Below, one piece after another: positions 1-6,078 of a stretch of DNA of 7,764 bases. The notes beneath the pieces were generated by a model. That model made no database searches and was not told the origin of the DNA. It saw only the letters and a list, made by a program, of their open reading frames with translations. A program made the position numbers and the translations under genes. Location: contig CAYRDB010000019.1 in NCBI GenBank assembly GCA_964423085.1, positions 1 through 7,764 of the forward strand, written 5' to 3'. This DNA comes from JAUWZS01 sp964423085 (GTDB lineage Archaea > Aenigmatarchaeota > Aenigmatarchaeia > CG10238-14 > SCSR01). Within the stretch, counting starts at the first letter, position 1. Every line of letters begins with the position of its first letter.

Positions 1-7
1 TGATATT

Positions 8-479
8 TTACATAAAATCTTCTCTGCTCATTAATTTTTCGAATATGTGTCTAAGCACATAGGTTGCCCATACAACCAATCTCTGCTCTTCTAGGAAGGA
101 TGGATCTTTCCGACCATGGAACAAGTTACATCTAATTATGTATATGCATTCGAGTATATTTCCAAATTCGTCATCATTATTAAAGGAAACGTATTTAGGA
201 TTTTGTTTATGTGTAGGAATTTCAACGCCGCTAAATTCATTTAATGTTGTTGTAANNNNNNNNNNCTTCACTGAATGCTTCGATAAGATTATCATAGGAC
301 TTGAGTGAATTGATCATTTGTCTATCATTATTATTGTTATCTGTTTTGTATCTTCCCCACGCGTTGAATCCTATCCAGAGACAGATGAATTTATCAAACG
401 AATCGTTAATCAATATCTCATCTTTACTAGAATTTTTATACCATCTAAGAATTAGTTCCTTTAATTCTGGGTTATTCAT
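8..479 (-). CDS. HEPN-domain protein, interrupted by an assembly gap
   Basis: I read this as one gene with a 10-N gap in the middle. The part before the gap (479 down to 266) gives 71 residues beginning MNNPELKEL, with an aromatic-rich stretch DKFICLWIGFNAWGR. The part after it (253 down to 11) gives 81 residues and ends at a TAA at 8-10. The second half carries IIRCNLFHG, which fits the R-x4-6-H motif of HEPN domains (here R-x4-H), followed by a helical tail. HEPN proteins of this kind are often RNases in toxin-antitoxin or defence settings, but many have unknown roles. The two halves lie in different frames as written. A true gap length divisible by three would restore a single frame, and 10 Ns is probably a placeholder. 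No MNT nucleotidyltransferase antitoxin is visible upstream; the downstream side is cut off. Base composition is much more AT-rich than the rest of the window, which suggests acquired DNA. The HEPN call is fairly good; the biological role is unknown. Confidence 0.62.
256..265. other. Assembly gap (10 N)
   Basis: Ten undetermined bases lie inside the HEPN gene. The reading frames on either side agree only if the real missing length is a multiple of three, so 10 is likely a conventional placeholder rather than a measured length. Confidence 0.97.
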
Positions 480-501
480 AATAATTTTTTAATAACATTA
501 G

Positions 502-510
502 GATAAATTT
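502..510 (-). promoter_or_regulatory. Candidate TATA box for the HEPN gene
   Basis: The minus strand reads AAATTTATC, preceded by a purine-rich CTAG context. Its centre is about 27 bases before the ATG at 479, which would place the transcript start at or next to the start codon (leaderless mRNA, common in archaea). No Shine-Dalgarno sequence precedes this ATG. Surrounding DNA is AT-rich, so chance matches are likely. Confidence 0.35.
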
Positions 511-685
511 CTAGTTATGGTTGGACAATATGATGAACTACCTTGTCATTTTTTCGACAAAGAAATAATAATATGTGACGGATATGCAATTTAATTAATT
601 GAAAATACTGATATGTTTTTGATCATTGGAAAAGAATAAAGAATTACCAAACTATTCCTCTCAAAAACTTTACCAAAGCTCTTTT

Positions 686-961
686 TTATCTAAACTTTGT
701 TAGAATGGCGCCTATCGCCACGATAAATCCGAGAACTATTCCCCCAGTCGTAAGACTGTTAGAAGTTTCTGGAACTATCGGGGCTGACAAGGTACCCAAG
801 AGTAGCATAGCGACTATGACACCGAAGATGCCAGTCGCAAATACTCCAATATGCCATGCCATTTTTTCAACTTTTATTTGTTTAAGGACAACGCTACTTC
901 TTGGGCAGTAGGCTAGACCGACGCCTTTAAATTCCAAGAACCCGAAGTTTTTCTTAGACAT
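686..961 (-). CDS. Small two-helix membrane protein, 91 residues, unknown function
   Basis: The product is 91 residues. Residues 1-33 form a basic N-terminal stretch (MSKKNFGF, then KGVGLAYCPRSSVV). A first hydrophobic segment lies at about 36-58, a short polar loop with SAPIVPETSNS follows, and a second hydrophobic segment at about 73-88 ends in the basic tail TKFR. The pattern predicts a helical hairpin with both ends in the cytoplasm. A start at Met34 would remove the basic region and is possible, but the longer start is preferred because its opening MSKKN resembles MAKKN of the neighbouring small membrane gene. No Shine-Dalgarno sequence is seen; two stable hairpins fill the leader just upstream. 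It lies downstream of topA and the 74-residue gene on the same strand, with about 100 bases of spacing and its own TATA candidates. I do not recognise the family. Confidence 0.6.
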   Translation of the reverse strand: MSKKNFGFLEFKGVGLAYCPRSSVVLKQIKVEKMAWHIGVFATGIFGVIVAMLLLGTLSAPIVPETSNSLTTGGIVLGFIVAIGAILTKFR

Positions 962-962
962 A

Positions 963-1006
963 GAGACTTCGGTCTCGGGCGCCCCGTTGGTTTTTCCGAC
1001 GGGCGC
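963..1006 (-). promoter_or_regulatory. Tandem stable hairpins in the leader of the 91-residue gene
   Basis: Two inverted repeats lie side by side. At 963-976 a perfect 5-bp stem GAGAC/GTCTC encloses four bases: CGAA on the minus strand, TTCG on the plus strand. At 979-1006 a six-pair GC stem (979-984 with 1001-1006) continues after one bulged base through 986-990 with 996-1000 around a five-base loop. On the minus strand this inner part has one C/A mismatch. On the plus strand it is a G-U wobble, and the small hairpin becomes the very stable C(UUCG)G type. The smaller stem ends one base before the ATG at 961, so as minus-strand mRNA it would hold the start codon against a structured leader. 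It might instead be a plus-strand RNA or a DNA-binding site. Confidence 0.5.
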
Positions 1007-1010
1007 TGTC

Positions 1011-1020
1011 CTTATATTTT
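1011..1020 (-). promoter_or_regulatory. Alternative TATA box for the 91-residue gene
   Basis: The minus strand reads AAAATATAAG. If used, transcription would start near 990, inside the loop of the larger hairpin, leaving only the small hairpin in the leader. It competes with the candidate at 1035-1042; the sequence alone does not decide. Confidence 0.3.
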
Positions 1021-1034
1021 GATACTAGCCAAGA

Positions 1035-1042
1035 CTTAAATA
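1035..1042 (-). promoter_or_regulatory. Candidate TATA box for the 91-residue gene
   Basis: The minus strand reads TATTTAAG after a GGAA-containing upstream element. A start about 25 bases downstream would be near 1013 and would give a leader of about 50 bases containing both hairpins complete. That fit makes it the preferred candidate. Confidence 0.35.
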
Positions 1043-1061
1043 TTCCAAATGATAGCTCAGC

Positions 1062-1286
1062 CTACTTTTTGAAAAAGAACACGTAGAATATTATCGACAC
1101 AGCAGAAGCCACAGTCGTGCTCAGAACCAGCATCATCACGAATATCATCTTGATGTCGTCAGCAAGCGCAGCCAGCGGCGTCATTATGACAGTGAACATG
1201 AAGGAAAACACCAGGCACACAGTTATTATGAACAAAGGCAAAAGCCCCATGGTCAGCTGCCTGCCCACCGAATTCTTCTTTGCCAT
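1062..1286 (-). CDS. Small two-helix membrane protein, 74 residues, unknown function
   Basis: The 74-residue product begins MAKKNSVGRQ and has hydrophobic segments at about residues 13-38 and 46-71, separated by a short acidic turn (LADDIK), and ends FFFKK. Lysines at both ends predict a helical hairpin with N- and C-termini in the cytoplasm. It follows topA by 33 bases on the same strand, so read-through from the operon is possible. However, there is no Shine-Dalgarno sequence, and a good TATA candidate lies about 26 bases before the ATG, so a separate leaderless transcript is also plausible. The stop is TAG at 1062-1064. The N-terminus resembles that of the 91-residue neighbour, but the rest shows no convincing similarity. 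Family not recognised. Confidence 0.65.
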   Translation of the reverse strand: MAKKNSVGRQLTMGLLPLFIITVCLVFSFMFTVIMTPLAALADDIKMIFVMMLVLSTTVASAVSIIFYVFFFKK

Positions 1287-1309
1287 ATTAAGAATTTTAT
1301 CAGCAGGAC

Positions 1310-1315
1310 TAATAA
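1310..1315 (-). promoter_or_regulatory. Candidate TATA box with BRE-like element for the 74-residue gene
   Basis: The minus strand reads GAAAGCTTATTAG, a purine-rich BRE-like stretch followed by TTATTA. It overlaps the stop codon region of topA. Its centre is about 26 bases before the ATG at 1286, the spacing expected for a leaderless archaeal message. Confidence 0.42.
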
Positions 1316-1319
1316 GCTT

Positions 1320-3377
1320 TCATTTCCAGCTTTCCTTGCTTTTGCACTTGTGGTTTATGCACATCCTGTAAGGCCTCCTTCCCTTCCGCCTGATCTCGAC
1401 AACCTGCATGCCGCAGTCCTTGCACGGGGAAGGTAATTTTAACAGCATCCCCTTCTGCGGTATCGGGAAGGAATTTCTGCAGTCCGGATAGCCGCTGCAG
1501 CCCACAAACCTCTTCTTCGTGGCCTTCGACACTATCAGCCTAAGCTCCTTTCCGCACTCCGGGCACTTGCCCATGCTGTACTCGTCCTTCCTCGATTCTG
1601 TAAGACCGTCCAAAAGCTTCCCGCCTATCTCCCTCTCCTTCAGCTTGAACCCGGAAAGGACCTTTGTAAGCACCTCTTTCGCCTCCTCAAGCACCTGCTC
1701 CCTCTCCTTCTTGGAGTCGTACACAAGCTCCATTTCCTCCTCGAACCTCTTTGTCATATCCTCGCTGAGTATCTCAGGGCAGAACTCCTCCAGCACGGAC
1801 GCGACAGTCTCGCCCAGCTTTGTCACCTTTATGCTCCTCCCCTCTATGTATTTTCGGTCGTACAAAGTCTGAAGTATCTCCGCCCTTGTAGCTTTCGTTC
1901 CAAGCCCGGCCTTTTCCATCTCCTTCAGTATCGAGCCCTGGCTGAAGCGGCCTGGGGGCTGCGTCTTCTTCTCCTCCAGCCTGACCTCCTTCACGCCCAG
2001 CTCGTCCCCTTTCCTGACTGCGGGCAGCTGCCTCTCCTCAAGACGGGAGTATTTTCCGTAAACGGCAGTCCATCCTGGCTTGGCCGTAACAGTGCCGGAA
2101 AGGCTGAACCTGTTCCCGCCTATGTCCAGGGACACGTCCGTGCTCTCCCTGACTGCGCTGTCCGAGAACACTGCCAAAAACCTGCGCACTATCAAGTCGT
2201 ACATGTTCCTCTGCTGCGCGGTAAGGTTTGAAATAACGGGCGGCTCGAATGTCGGGTATATTGCCGGATGCGCGGGATCCTTCTTCTCTCCCTCGTTCGG
2301 AACCAGTTTAGAGTTAAGGACAGACTTTGCAGCGGAGCCGTAGCCTTTCAGTTTGGATATGGCAGCCAGTATCTTCCTATAGTCTATGCTGGGAGGAAGC
2401 TTCTGCGACGAAGTCCTCGGATATGAAACAGCACCCGACTGGTACAGGCTCTCCACAATGCTCAGGCACTGCTTGGGCGAGTACTTGAAGTGCGAGTAAG
2501 CTTCGGACTGCAAATCTGTTGTGTTGAACGGAACGGGCGGCTTTTGCACGTGCTCTTTTTTCTCCACATTCGAAACCTTCGCCTTTCCTGAACACGAGTC
2601 TTTGACTTGTTCGGCCTCCGGCTTGTCCCACAGCTTGTCCTTCTCGTAATCCGCCTCGAAAACTTCTCCGCCTATGTCCAAGTCCGCGGATATTTTCCAG
2701 AAGGGCTTTGGAACGAACTCGCGTATCAGCCTCTCCTTTTTAAGAAGCATTGACAGCGTGGGCCCCTGCACGCGGCCGGTTGACAGAAGTGTGAAACCCT
2801 TATAATCAGAACTCTTTATCGCGAGCGTGAGGGCGCGGGTCATGTTTATTCCCCAGTAAAAATCCAGATAGTGCCTGGTAAGACCGGACTCCACCTGGCC
2901 CATGTCCATTCTGTCGGACCTGTTTTCATAAGAGTCGATAAGCTCGTCCTTTGTAAGCGTGGAGAACCTCATCCTGCGCGCGTTGTCGCGGTTGAACAGA
3001 AACTTTACAATATTGTAGCCTATGACAGAGCCCTCGGTGTCGTAGTCTGTTGCCACAATGATTTCCGAATCTCCGTGCGCAGCCGCCAGGCTTTCGATGT
3101 TATTGTAGTATTTTTTCGAGAACTCCGCACCCTTCTTCTCGAAGCTGGGAATCCACCTTGTCTGGAAAGTAGGATAGCCCCATCCGGCCTTTCCTTTCAC
3201 AGTGTCGAGCGCGAATATGTGCCCGACAGCCGGGACTATCATAACCTTCTCCCCGCCGCGCTCGAACTCGTACCAGTACGCGCCTCCGCGCCCCTTCTTC
3301 TTCAGCCCGCCGTCGGCCAGCGCCTCCGCTATCTTGGTCGACGCGTTCGGCTTTTCGGCTATTATTATCCTTGCCAT
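1320..3377 (-). CDS. topA: DNA topoisomerase I, archaeal type IA
   Basis: A 685-residue type IA topoisomerase, which relaxes negatively supercoiled DNA by passing strands through a single-strand break held by a tyrosine-phosphate link. The N-terminal TOPRIM domain (about 1-145) starts MARIIIAEKP, with Glu8 as the expected catalytic acid. It contains the acidic triad Asp111, Asp113 and Glu115 in ATDYDTEG. The cleavage motif SYPRTSSQ puts the active tyrosine at Tyr319. The core continues to about 590 and includes a typical PPGRFSQGSIL-KEMEKAGLGTKATR region. The C-terminus has two four-cysteine zinc ribbons: Cys605/608/627/633 and Cys652/655/673/678. Length and domain order are normal for the archaeal branch and nothing is missing. 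It starts 28 bases after the coiled-coil gene, with a weak GGTG ribosome site before the ATG, and is probably last in the operon. Stop is TGA. Topo III is a less likely name, given the zinc ribbons and motif details. Confidence 0.95.
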   Translation of the reverse strand: MARIIIAEKPNASTKIAEALADGGLKKKGRGGAYWYEFERGGEKVMIVPAVGHIFALDTVKGKAGWGYPTFQTRWIPSFEKKGAEFSKKYYNNIESLAAAHGDSEIIVATDYDTEGSVIGYNIVKFLFNRDNARRMRFSTLTKDELIDSYENRSDRMDMGQVESGLTRHYLDFYWGINMTRALTLAIKSSDYKGFTLLSTGRVQGPTLSMLLKKERLIREFVPKPFWKISADLDIGGEVFEADYEKDKLWDKPEAEQVKDSCSGKAKVSNVEKKEHVQKPPVPFNTTDLQSEAYSHFKYSPKQCLSIVESLYQSGAVSYPRTSSQKLPPSIDYRKILAAISKLKGYGSAAKSVLNSKLVPNEGEKKDPAHPAIYPTFEPPVISNLTAQQRNMYDLIVRRFLAVFSDSAVRESTDVSLDIGGNRFSLSGTVTAKPGWTAVYGKYSRLEERQLPAVRKGDELGVKEVRLEEKKTQPPGRFSQGSILKEMEKAGLGTKATRAEILQTLYDRKYIEGRSIKVTKLGETVASVLEEFCPEILSEDMTKRFEEEMELVYDSKKEREQVLEEAKEVLTKVLSGFKLKEREIGGKLLDGLTESRKDEYSMGKCPECGKELRLIVSKATKKRFVGCSGYPDCRNSFPIPQKGMLLKLPSPCKDCGMQVVEIRRKGRRPYRMCINHKCKSKESWK

Positions 3378-3405
3378 TCACACACCAGTTCCAGGAAAAG
3401 TACCT

Positions 3406-4833
3406 TCACTCTAGTATTATAGGACGCGGCCTGTTCATCATTGACTCCATTGCGGACAGCCTGCTCTCAAGAAATATAAGCTTGTTCATGAGCTCCTTCA
3501 TGTTGCCCTCGTACGGATTCACCGCGTTCTGCCCCATGTCCTTCATCGATGACTGTAAAATGGAAATAGCCTTCTCTATGTCCGACATCCTCGCCCCTAT
3601 CTCGGTCGCCATTACCTTGAAGCCTTCTGGAAGCTCGTCGCTGCTCTGCCTCGTCTTCTTCAATCCCTCAACATCCTGCCTGTCCGCCTTGTTCTTTATG
3701 TCGAACTTTATCCTTTCGAGGTCCTTCACAAATTCCTTTGTGCTTTCAGAAAGCCTCTTTATGTCCTTGTCGTAGCCCTTTATGTTGCTCATCCTCTTGT
3801 CGAGGTCGTCGTACATAACTTCGACCCTGTTCGAAAGCTTGCCTATCTCGTTCTCTGTGTTCTTGAAAGACCTCAGCCTTTCGTCGACCTCCTTCTTCAG
3901 GTTGGTGAGGCTCTCCAGGCTCTCGAATTTTTTGGCCCTGTTTTCAATCTCGTTGACGTTGTTCGTCAGCTCGCGCACTACCCTCTCGACAGACTCCATC
4001 CTTATCTTGGCTGTCTCCACGTCCCTCTTCGCGGCGTTCAGCTCCTCGAACATCTTTCTCGGATTCTCCCTAACTTTGGTTTCGAGACCGCCCACCTTTC
4101 CATCCATCTCGCCTATCTTGAGGTCGACTGCGGACATCTTTTCGGCGAGTATGTCGGCCGCAGTTTTCAGCGAGTCCAGCTTCGCTTTTACAAATTCGAA
4201 ATCCACGCCCTTGCCGGTCGAACCTTTCAGGCCCTCTTCGACAAGGTTCCTTATCTTTATGTCAATCGAAGCCTGCATACCGCCGACCGAGCTTTCGAGC
4301 TGCGCGAGCTTCTTTCCAAGGTTCTGGGTCCTGGCCTTGAGCTCCCCCATCTCCAGCGGGTTTATGACTTCGGGCTGGGGAAGCGTCTTTAGATGCGCGA
4401 CATCCTTCTCCAGAAGCGAAATCCTTTCTTTGGCTTCTTCAGTCAGGTCGGAAGGATTCTTCAAAGCCTCCTCCACGGTCCTCAGGCCGTCCTCCACGTT
4501 CTTAACCCTGCTCTCGGACTCGGACACCATTCCGGAGACCCTCTCCTCAAGCTTTTCGTTGAACTGGCCTATGTTTGAAAACTTCGAATCTGCCCTTTCC
4601 AGCATGCTCTTGAGCTCAAGAATACCGGCCTGCTCAACCATTATGAGGTCCTCTATGTCGGACACCCTCTGGTTCAGGTCCTTGACCGAATCTATCCTGC
4701 CGGCGTTTACCTTTTCGCCAAGCTCTGAAATAGCCATCTCGAGCTCTACGAATCTCTTTTCCATATTGATGAGACTGAGCTTGAACCTCTCTTCAACGTT
4801 TGTAAAATCTTCCGGGTCGCTTTTTCCGAGCAA
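3406..4833 (-). CDS. Long cytoplasmic coiled-coil protein, unknown function
   Basis: A 475-residue protein that is almost entirely heptad-rich coiled coil, rich in Glu, Lys, Leu and Ser, with no cysteine or tryptophan, no signal peptide and no membrane segment. Prolines break the helix in a few places: KNPSDL, then LPQPEVINPLE near one third of the length, ENPRKM, ELPEG, and NPYEG near the end. The last residues form a short non-helical tail, NRPRPIILE. The start is TTG at 4831-4833. It is chosen because GAGGTG lies 5 bases upstream, and the next in-frame ATG is 23 codons later with no such site. The gene begins 2 bases after the archaeosortase stop, so the two are probably translationally coupled. 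It lacks Walker motifs, so it is not an SMC or Rad50 ATPase. A scaffold or tether is a guess from shape alone. Specific homologues are not recognised. Confidence 0.85.
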   Translation of the reverse strand: MLGKSDPEDFTNVEERFKLSLINMEKRFVELEMAISELGEKVNAGRIDSVKDLNQRVSDIEDLIMVEQAGILELKSMLERADSKFSNIGQFNEKLEERVSGMVSESESRVKNVEDGLRTVEEALKNPSDLTEEAKERISLLEKDVAHLKTLPQPEVINPLEMGELKARTQNLGKKLAQLESSVGGMQASIDIKIRNLVEEGLKGSTGKGVDFEFVKAKLDSLKTAADILAEKMSAVDLKIGEMDGKVGGLETKVRENPRKMFEELNAAKRDVETAKIRMESVERVVRELTNNVNEIENRAKKFESLESLTNLKKEVDERLRSFKNTENEIGKLSNRVEVMYDDLDKRMSNIKGYDKDIKRLSESTKEFVKDLERIKFDIKNKADRQDVEGLKKTRQSSDELPEGFKVMATEIGARMSDIEKAISILQSSMKDMGQNAVNPYEGNMKELMNKLIFLESRLSAMESMMNRPRPIILE

Positions 4834-4835
4834 GG

Positions 4836-5405
4836 CTACACCTCTATCCCTATCTTGCTAAGAATAGTTTGTTTTCCTCTAAATATTACTTTTTGCTTTT
4901 TGAACCATACAGCCCAGATGGCCAATATTGCCAAAATCATGCCCTCTTGCCAGAGAACCGAGTGAACTATTTCCAGGGTGTGGAAGCCGAACCAGTATCC
5001 CGAAAGCGCGGTCGTCAATATTCTGGCCATGTTTATTGCGAGAATTGCCGCAACGCCGGCCGCAATTGCTGCGAACTTTTTCTTGTCGTTAGCCACCGGG
5101 CTGGCTAGCATCAGAGCCGCCAGGGCGTATGCGCTCTTCCAAGCGGTGCAGTCGGCGCCTATTGATATTATTGCAGACCCCGAGGTCGAGGAGAGCATCA
5201 GCACTGTGCCGTCCTTGACTGCATCATATCCGAAAGACGTTAAGACAAAGTGCAAGGCGTCTGCGATGAGCGACTGGGCGAACTGCATGTCCAATCCGAA
5301 TATGATTATTGCGTACATGGGTATTGCGAGAATGTTGAACCTTATCAAAAAGTCGAACACCGTGCTGATTTTTCGCAGGCTTTCCCTTTTCAGCTTGAAC
5401 TTCAT
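4836..5405 (-). CDS. Archaeosortase/exosortase-family membrane transpeptidase
   Basis: A 189-residue multi-pass membrane protein with the catalytic layout of the exosortase/archaeosortase family. These enzymes cut C-terminal sorting signals of surface proteins and join them to lipid or other anchors at the outer face of the membrane. Cys86 lies in SIGADCTAWKS at the start of a helix. Arg128 lies in INMARIL, and His148 in FHTLEIVHSVLW. Hydrophobic segments lie at about 22-50, 52-60 (weak), 88-102, 110-130 and 152-168. The tail is basic. The ATG at 5405 is chosen because GGAG-TGAT ends 3 bases upstream of it (7-base spacer from GGAG), overlapping the nuclease stop. An ATG at 5426 would add seven residues and overlap the nuclease by 17 bases, with poorer ribosome-site spacing. 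It sits between a nuclease gene and a coiled-coil gene. No protein with a clear sorting signal (PGF-type or similar) is visible in the window. The subfamily is not assigned. Confidence 0.85.
   Translation of the reverse strand: MKFKLKRESLRKISTVFDFLIRFNILAIPMYAIIIFGLDMQFAQSLIADALHFVLTSFGYDAVKDGTVLMLSSTSGSAIISIGADCTAWKSAYALAALMLASPVANDKKKFAAIAAGVAAILAINMARILTTALSGYWFGFHTLEIVHSVLWQEGMILAILAIWAVWFKKQKVIFRGKQTILSKIGIEV
4839..4844 (-). promoter_or_regulatory. Ribosome binding site deciding the TTG start of the coiled-coil gene
   Basis: GAGGTG matches the archaeal anti-Shine-Dalgarno complement exactly. It is formed by the last two sense codons (Glu-Val) of the archaeosortase gene, 5 bases before the TTG at 4833. 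Confidence 0.7.
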
Positions 5406-5408
5406 TAC

Positions 5409-5416
5409 ATCACTCC
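5409..5416 (-). promoter_or_regulatory. Ribosome binding site deciding the archaeosortase start
   Basis: GGAGTGAT resembles GGAGGTGAT with one G missing. It overlaps the TGA stop of the nuclease gene and leaves 7 bases between GGAG and the ATG at 5405. This favours 5405 over the ATG at 5426. Confidence 0.65.
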
Positions 5417-6078
5417 GAAAAACCATCCTTGTATTTTTTCTCCAGTATGTTGCGTATCCTTTTCGCGAGCTTCTGGCCCACGCCCTTCACTTTCAGCAGC
5501 TCCTCCTCGCTCGAGCCGAACACCCTCTCCACGCTGCCGAAATGTCCGAGAAGCCTTTTTGCTGTCACAGTGCTCACTCCTGGAAGGCCGCACAATATCC
5601 TCTCCTGCATCCTGGTCTCGTCCTTCGGTTTCTTGCCGACCCTTATCGACAGCTCCCTTTTGTTCTCCTGCTGCTCCTTTTTGGCGAGCCAGAACACTGT
5701 GAGCGCGGTGTCTTTTTCATTCTTCGTGCAAAGCACGGACGCGCCCGATATTGCCAGGGACGCGATTGCTGACTTTAGCGCATTGGCATTTATGTCCCTG
5801 TTCGAGCTGCCCTCTACGATTATGACCGGCCTTTCGAACTCGTCCCTCATTCTTTTGGCCTGCTCGAATACGCGGCCGTCTATTATCGAGGACACGAAAT
5901 CGCCGTGCTCCTTCCTCTCCACGACCACTCTTTCAGAGCATACAAAATCCCCGACAGCTAAAGACGATATATTGACGGAAGCGCCAGTTGATTCGAGGAA
6001 CTTGGCGACCTCCCTTTCCCTGTAGTCGCACACAATCACCACCTTACCGTCAGGCTTTATTATTTTTTGCGTCTGCAT
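5410..6078 (-). CDS. XPF/Hef-type structure-specific endonuclease (ERCC4 nuclease plus HhH)
   Basis: A 222-residue protein matching the C-terminal nuclease half of archaeal Hef and the short archaeal XPF. The family cleaves forked, flapped and branched DNA near the junction as a dimer. The ERCC4 nuclease domain is about residues 12-145: CDYRE with Asp18, GD at 43-44, and VERK with Glu54-Arg55-Lys56 followed by Asp60. This matches the GDx(n)ERKx3D catalytic signature. Tandem helix-hairpin-helix DNA-binding motifs follow at about 162-212 (LPGVSTVTAKRLL and VKGVGQKLAKRI). I see no PCNA-binding box at the C-terminus, unlike crenarchaeal XPF. The ATG directly follows the TGA of the helicase gene and is in the same frame, with GGCGG 4 bases upstream as a possible weak ribosome site. 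It is therefore either a split Hef or a translationally coupled partner. Without other evidence, hef (C-terminal half) and xpf are both fair names. Confidence 0.9.
   Translation of the reverse strand: MQTQKIIKPDGKVVIVCDYREREVAKFLESTGASVNISSLAVGDFVCSERVVVERKEHGDFVSSIIDGRVFEQAKRMRDEFERPVIIVEGSSNRDINANALKSAIASLAISGASVLCTKNEKDTALTVFWLAKKEQQENKRELSIRVGKKPKDETRMQERILCGLPGVSTVTAKRLLGHFGSVERVFGSSEEELLKVKGVGQKLAKRIRNILEKKYKDGFSE

Noticed and set aside
480..685. Possible gene, RNA or repeat in the AT-rich spacer
   Set aside because: I found only short AT palindromes (such as TTAATTAA) and T-runs that could serve as terminators. There is no tRNA-like fold, CRISPR repeat or credible reading frame.
705..911. 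Plus-strand open frame of 68 codons
   Set aside because: It is opposite the 91-residue membrane protein, whose two hydrophobic segments make better sense. No promoter or ribosome site is seen.
3033..3050. TOPRIM motif with Thr in place of the usual Arg (DYDTEG) as a possible defect in topA
   Set aside because: The metal-binding Asp111, Asp113 and Glu115 are all present. The residue between Asp113 and Glu115 varies in archaeal type IA enzymes, so this is unlikely to mean loss of activity.
2871..3422. Plus-strand open frame of 183 codons
   Set aside because: It is antisense to the TOPRIM region of topA and has no motif of its own.
3782..4861. Plus-strand open frame of 359 codons
   Set aside because: It is the antisense of the coiled-coil gene. 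Its Ser/Leu/Phe-rich translation is what a Glu/Lys-rich heptad gene gives on the other strand, and it has no domain or ribosome site.
4978..5772. Plus-strand open frame of 264 codons
   Set aside because: It lies opposite the archaeosortase and nuclease, both supported by catalytic motifs, and changes character midway as expected for a shadow frame.
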